This document shows, piece after piece, positions 14,360-17,592 of a stretch of DNA of 17,592 nucleotides; the first letter of the stretch is position 1, and the number at the start of each line of letters is the position of its first letter. A program made the translations under genes and the position numbers. The notes under the pieces are model-generated. The model ran no database searches, was not told the origin of the DNA, and saw nothing but the letters and a program-made list of their open reading frames with translations. The stretch covers positions 1 through 17,592 of the forward strand of contig JAWOEH010000162.1 of the NCBI GenBank assembly GCA_046482855.1. The letters are read 5' to 3'. The DNA is from CAYVSF01 sp046482855. Its GTDB lineage: Bacteria; Bacteroidota; Bacteroidia; Bacteroidales; UBA12077.

Positions 14360-15304
14360 TCACGAACCCTTCTTATCCTCCTCTCGAATCAAAGGAATGG
14401 AAAAGGTTAAGCCGTCATCGGCACAATAAGTTTCCGGGAATATGGCGCGCGCCTCCTCCAGCAAAGGAGCAGAATCCTTATAGCGGGCCGAAAAATGGCC
14501 AATAAGTAAGCGACTCACTTCAGCCTTACAAGCCATCTTAGCGGCCTGTGCAGCAGTGGAATGCATTGTTAATCGGGCTTGTTTTTTAAGATCCTCGCCA
14601 AAAGTGGCTTCATGAAATAACAAATCAACTTTAGGAAAGAAACGTGTTAACGAAGGCCCATATAAAGTATCGGAGCAATAGGCAAAGGAACGTGCTTTAT
14701 AGGGAGGGAGGGTCAGCTGCTTGTTTGGAATAGACACCCCCGCATCGGTAACCCAATCCTCCCCCTGCTTTATACTTTTAAGATTACTGATAGGAATCTG
14801 CAGGTTTTTAAGCACCTCTTTTTTAAGGTTTCGCTCATAGGGCTTCTCCTGAAACAGGAATCCAAAAGTGGGGACTTTATGAAACAAGGGGAAACTAAAA
14901 ACCTGCACATGTTTATCCTCATAAATAAGAGTTTTCTCTTCAGAGGCAAGAGGGTGATAAATAATTTTGTAGTGCAAGCGAGGTTCAAAAATGCATAAAT
15001 GGTGTTCCAGGATATTCTGCAATTGGGCAGGGGCGTAAATATGTAAATCTTCCTTCCTGAATAGCAAATTATAGGAAGATAGTAATCCATAAAGACCAAA
15101 TATATGGTCGCCATGAAGATGAGTAATAAATATATGGTGAATTCGTCCAAAGGGAATCTTATGCCTTCGCAACTGCATTTGGGTACCTTCGCCACAATCG
15201 ATTAAAAAAAACCGCTCATGCACACGAAGTGCATGAGCGGTTAAGTTTCTATGCGATGTGGGAACAGCAGAGCTGCTCCCCAAAATCGTCAATTTAAATT
15301 GCAC
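14360..15304 (-). CDS. rnz: Ribonuclease Z (tRNA 3'-end processing endonuclease)
   Basis: This 314-residue metallo-beta-lactamase-fold protein matches short-form RNase Z, which cuts tRNA precursors after the discriminator base. The N-terminus LTILGSSSAVPTSHRN is characteristic. Zinc ligands are visible: His62, His64, Asp66 and His67 in THLHGDH, His142 in FHKVP, Asp212 in CSDT and His270 in IGHFSARY; HEATF at about 231-235 is the conserved catalytic-region motif. The glycine-rich DCGEGTQMQL precedes the metal motif as in the family. Translation starts at GTG (15304); this is the only start that preserves the conserved N-terminus. The gene lies 23 bases after the STAS gene and is the last of the rpsA / STAS / rnz cluster. 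Confidence 0.93.
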   Translation of the reverse strand: MQFKLTILGSSSAVPTSHRNLTAHALRVHERFFLIDCGEGTQMQLRRHKIPFGRIHHIFITHLHGDHIFGLYGLLSSYNLLFRKEDLHIYAPAQLQNILEHHLCIFEPRLHYKIIYHPLASEEKTLIYEDKHVQVFSFPLFHKVPTFGFLFQEKPYERNLKKEVLKNLQIPISNLKSIKQGEDWVTDAGVSIPNKQLTLPPYKARSFAYCSDTLYGPSLTRFFPKVDLLFHEATFGEDLKKQARLTMHSTAAQAAKMACKAEVSRLLIGHFSARYKDSAPLLEEARAIFPETYCADDGLTFSIPLIREEDKKGS

Positions 15305-15327
15305 GGACTACTTGTTGTTTAGAATGG

Positions 15328-15699
15328 CTAATTGGATTGTGATTCGCGCTTTTTCTCGTCAGCTGAAACAATGTCTGTCGCTTCCTCAATTGAGTAGGCA
15401 ATATTCAGCACAGTGTCAAGCTGCGAGATGGTAATGAGCCGATCGACGGCATCATTTAATCCCGTAAGCACGAAAGTTCCGTTAGCGTTCTTACACAAAC
15501 GATTGGCCACCAAAATGGCGCTAAGTCCGGAAGAATCACAATAACGACAACGGCTTAAATCAAGCACCATGTTCTTTTCACCTTTGCCGGAAATCAGTAC
15601 AAGTTCAGACTTGAGACTGGGTGCGACATTAGTGTCAAGCTTCTCTTCCAGTACCTGAATGAGCGTAAAACGCTCCATTTGTTCAATTTTAAACTCCAT
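15328..15699 (-). CDS. STAS-domain protein (anti-sigma factor antagonist type)
   Basis: The 123-residue cytosolic protein is a single STAS domain of the SpoIIAA/RsbV kind. The strand-helix pattern is intact: FTLIQVLEEKLDTNVAPSLKSEL-like start, the conserved core MVLDLSRCRYCDSSGLSAIL (residues 44-63) and a C-terminal FVLTGLNDAVDRLITIS segment. Ser56 and Ser57 in DSSG occupy the site phosphorylated in anti-anti-sigma factors. Such proteins switch partners depending on phosphorylation by a GHKL kinase. No RsbW/SpoIIAB-type kinase or SpoIIE-type phosphatase is adjacent; the only GHKL-like protein in the window is the SiaB-like kinase at 7436-8017. It sits 30 bases after rpsA and 23 before rnz, so it is likely co-transcribed with both. 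A last charged tail (about 105-123) follows the domain. Confidence 0.87.
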   Translation of the reverse strand: MEFKIEQMERFTLIQVLEEKLDTNVAPSLKSELVLISGKGEKNMVLDLSRCRYCDSSGLSAILVANRLCKNANGTFVLTGLNDAVDRLITISQLDTVLNIAYSIEEATDIVSADEKKRESQSN

Positions 15700-15729
15700 T
15701 GTCTTGGTATTTAGGTGATTGTATATGGA

Positions 15730-17592
15730 CTACTCGTCAGCTTTGTCGTCCGCTTTATCGCTAGCTTTGTCGCCGGCTTTGCCGTCACCTTTCTCCTCGT
15801 TTTGCGTTTCAGAGTGCTTCTTTTCGAACTCTTTACGCTGCTCTTCTTCCATTTCGCTCTTTAACGACGCCAACTCTGAGATATCGCCCAATGTTGTTTT
15901 CTCTAAATTGCTCTTCATTTTTTTCACGCCCTTACGTGTTGTGGAAGCTTGCTTTTTCTTCTCAGCTACCTCTTCTTCACGTTGCACATCTTCAAATGTA
16001 CGTGAGTGTGAAAGAATGATTTTCTTGGCACCTTTGTTGAACTCAATTACCTTGAAAGGGAGTCTCTCTTCGACTTTTGCCGTAGATCCGTCTTCCTTCG
16101 TCAGATGCTTAGGCGTAACAAAACCTTCAACACCATAGGGAAGCGCAACAACAGCACCTTTATCAAAGATGTCAACAATAGTGCCTTCGTGAATTGAACC
16201 TACCGTAAATACACTTTCGAATACATCCCATGGATTCTCTTCAAGCTGTTTGTGCCCCAAACTCAAACGACGGTTGTCTTTGTCGATCTCCAGCACTACT
16301 ACTTCAATAGGCTCACCAATACTGGTAAATTCAGCAGGGTGCTTCACTTTTTTGGTCCATGAAAGATCCGAAATATGAATTAATCCGTCAACACCTTCCT
16401 CAATCTCTACAAATACACCAAAGTTGGTAAAGTTACGCACTGTTGCTGTATGCTTAGAACCAACGGCATATTTCTCTTCTACTTTATCCCATGGATCTTC
16501 TTTCAGTTGCTTAATTCCTAAGGACATCTTACGCTCCTCGCGATCAAGAGTAAGGATTTGAGCATCTACCTCATCACCCACTTTCAGGAACTCCTGAGCA
16601 CTACGCAAGTGTTGTGACCATGACATTTCCGACACGTGAATAAGTCCTTCAACACCTGGTTGAATCTCAACAAATGCACCATAATCGGCCATTACCACAA
16701 CTTTTCCTTTCACTACATCACCCACTTTCAGCTCTTCGCTCAAGGAATCCCATGGATGTGGAGTAAGTTGTTTCAGACCTAATGCAATACGTTTCTTATC
16801 ATCATCGAAGTCTAAGATTACAACGTTCAATTTCTGATCTAATTGTACAATCTCTTCCGGATGGTTCACACGACCCCATGAAAGATCGGTAATGTGAATC
16901 AAACCATCTACGCCGCCAAGGTCGATAAACACTCCGTAAGAAGTAATATTTTTGACTGTGCCTTCAAGTACTTGACCTTTCTCCAGCTTGGCAATAATTT
17001 CTTTCTTTTGTTGCTCCAGCTCCTCTTCGATAAGCGCTTTGTGTGAAACAACAACGTTTTTGAATTCGTGGTTGATTTTAACAACTTTGAACTCCATGGT
17101 TTTACCCACGTACATGTCGTAATCACGAATAGGCTTCACATCGATTTGCGAACCAGGCAAGAAAGCTTCGATACCAAATACGTCTACAATCATACCGCCT
17201 TTTGTACGGCATTTGATGTAACCTTTGATGATTTCGTCTTTCTCATTGGCTTCGTTTACACGATCCCATGAGCGCAGGGCACGAGCCTTTTTGTGTGAAA
17301 GAACGAGCTGACCGCTCTTATCTTCCTGACTTTCAACGTATACTTCCACAGTATCGCCTACTTTTAAATCAGGATTATAGCGGAATTCGTTCAAGCTTAC
17401 GACACCTTCCGACTTGTAACCAATATTGATTACAACTTCACGCTTGTTCATAGAAACCACAGTTCCGTCAATCACCTCATTTTCGCTGATTGTCGAGAGG
17501 GTTTCGTCATACTTTTGTGCTAATTCTCCTTTTTGTGGAGATTTTACGTCATGTGCATCTTCTTCAAACGCTCCCCAATCAAAGTCTTGATC
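15730..17592 (-). CDS. rpsA: 30S ribosomal protein S1, 5' end outside the window
   Basis: The frame is open to the right edge, so the start codon is missing; 620 residues are visible, starting inside an acidic segment (DFDWGAFEEDAHD) typical of Bacteroidetes S1 N-termini. Six S1 RNA-binding repeats can be followed, at about 40-105, 119-185, 205-275, 291-361, 380-450 and 466-536 of the visible part. Clear examples are YGVFIDLGGVDGLIHITDLS in the third, YGAFVEIQPGVEGLIHVSEM in the fourth and FGVFVEIEEGVDGLIHISDL in the fifth. S1 binds mRNA leaders on the 30S subunit, which matters in this phylum where Shine-Dalgarno pairing is weak. The C-terminal tail (about 537-620) is highly charged and ends in a short KA-rich repeat. 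An internal GTG at 17475 is not the true start, since homology continues upstream of it. Confidence 0.95.
   Translation of the reverse strand, partial: DQDFDWGAFEEDAHDVKSPQKGELAQKYDETLSTISENEVIDGTVVSMNKREVVINIGYKSEGVVSLNEFRYNPDLKVGDTVEVYVESQEDKSGQLVLSHKKARALRSWDRVNEANEKDEIIKGYIKCRTKGGMIVDVFGIEAFLPGSQIDVKPIRDYDMYVGKTMEFKVVKINHEFKNVVVSHKALIEEELEQQKKEIIAKLEKGQVLEGTVKNITSYGVFIDLGGVDGLIHITDLSWGRVNHPEEIVQLDQKLNVVILDFDDDKKRIALGLKQLTPHPWDSLSEELKVGDVVKGKVVVMADYGAFVEIQPGVEGLIHVSEMSWSQHLRSAQEFLKVGDEVDAQILTLDREERKMSLGIKQLKEDPWDKVEEKYAVGSKHTATVRNFTNFGVFVEIEEGVDGLIHISDLSWTKKVKHPAEFTSIGEPIEVVVLEIDKDNRRLSLGHKQLEENPWDVFESVFTVGSIHEGTIVDIFDKGAVVALPYGVEGFVTPKHLTKEDGSTAKVEERLPFKVIEFNKGAKKIILSHSRTFEDVQREEEVAEKKKQASTTRKGVKKMKSNLEKTTLGDISELASLKSEMEEEQRKEFEKKHSETQNEEKGDGKAGDKASDKADDKADE
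15733..15780 (-). repeat. Four 12-base repeats at the 3' end of rpsA
   Basis: Read on the minus strand, the last codons before the stop form four units of the pattern AAA-GCN-NNN-GAN, coding for KAGD, KASD, KADD and KADE. The units differ mainly at third positions and in the third codon, so this is a degenerate tandem repeat inside the coding sequence. Confidence 0.7.

Noticed and set aside
14330..14372. Possible terminator after rnz (CGTGA ... TCACG)
   Set aside because: The stem has only five pairs with a 13-base loop and no T-run follows it on the minus strand.
14770..15195. Open frame of 141 codons on the minus strand inside rnz
   Set aside because: It overlaps RNase Z in another frame, while the RNase Z frame holds all zinc ligands.
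15719..16138. Open frame of 139 codons on the plus strand, rich in Ser and Leu
   Set aside because: It is the reverse complement of the charged S1 tail; the low-complexity composition is produced by the repeat codons on the other strand.

Overview
The window looks like chromosomal DNA of a member of the phylum Bacteroidota. The evidence is the Bacteroidetes-type promoter signal (a TTG-like box, 18-20 bases, then TAnnTTTG) before several genes, the very weak Shine-Dalgarno sites, the lipoprotein and secreted-protein style, and gene families typical of this phylum: a long six-repeat ribosomal protein S1 with a charged tail, a single-domain NadR-type kinase next to PnuC, DPP IV-like S9 peptidase, and SiaB/SiaC-like proteins. 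An assignment near Bacteroidales/Marinilabiliales is a guess from remembered protein style only. No rRNA, tRNA, CRISPR array, insertion sequence or phage gene was seen. The region reads as ordinary core and near-core chromosome.

Layout. At the left edge is the 5' end of a minus-strand DPP IV-like peptidase gene, divergent from a plus-strand sodium:solute symporter (702-2459). A promoter overlapping the symporter stop codon leads into a three-gene plus-strand group: a lipoprotein (2513-3421), a small secreted protein (3433-3846) and a 1032-residue ABC transporter that carries a TerB-like and an FHA-like region in front of its ATPase (3886-6984). From about 6.98 kb onward everything is on the minus strand. 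Read in the direction of transcription (right to left) it runs: rpsA (5' end cut off by the window), an STAS-domain protein and ribonuclease Z as one tight cluster; guaA alone, with its own promoter box and terminator; a SiaC-like protein followed by a CtpA-type S41 protease; pnuC, nadR-like kinase and an RlmL-like methyltransferase as a compact operon; and finally a SiaB-like kinase with its SiaC-like partner, ended by a strong hairpin that also separates it from the convergent ABC transporter gene.

How the genes fit together. PnuC and the NadR-like kinase form a nicotinamide riboside uptake-and-trapping pair for NAD synthesis. GuaA makes GMP. S1, RNase Z and RlmL serve translation and RNA maturation. 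The less explained layer is signalling: one SiaB-like kinase, two SiaC-like proteins and one STAS protein lie within about 9 kb, but no SiaA-type phosphatase and no diguanylate cyclase (the known SiaC target in Pseudomonas) is present. The other poorly understood unit is the lipoprotein / secreted protein / TerB-FHA-ABC group. These two are the best candidates for undescribed biology here. All family calls come from reading the protein sequences, without database searches.
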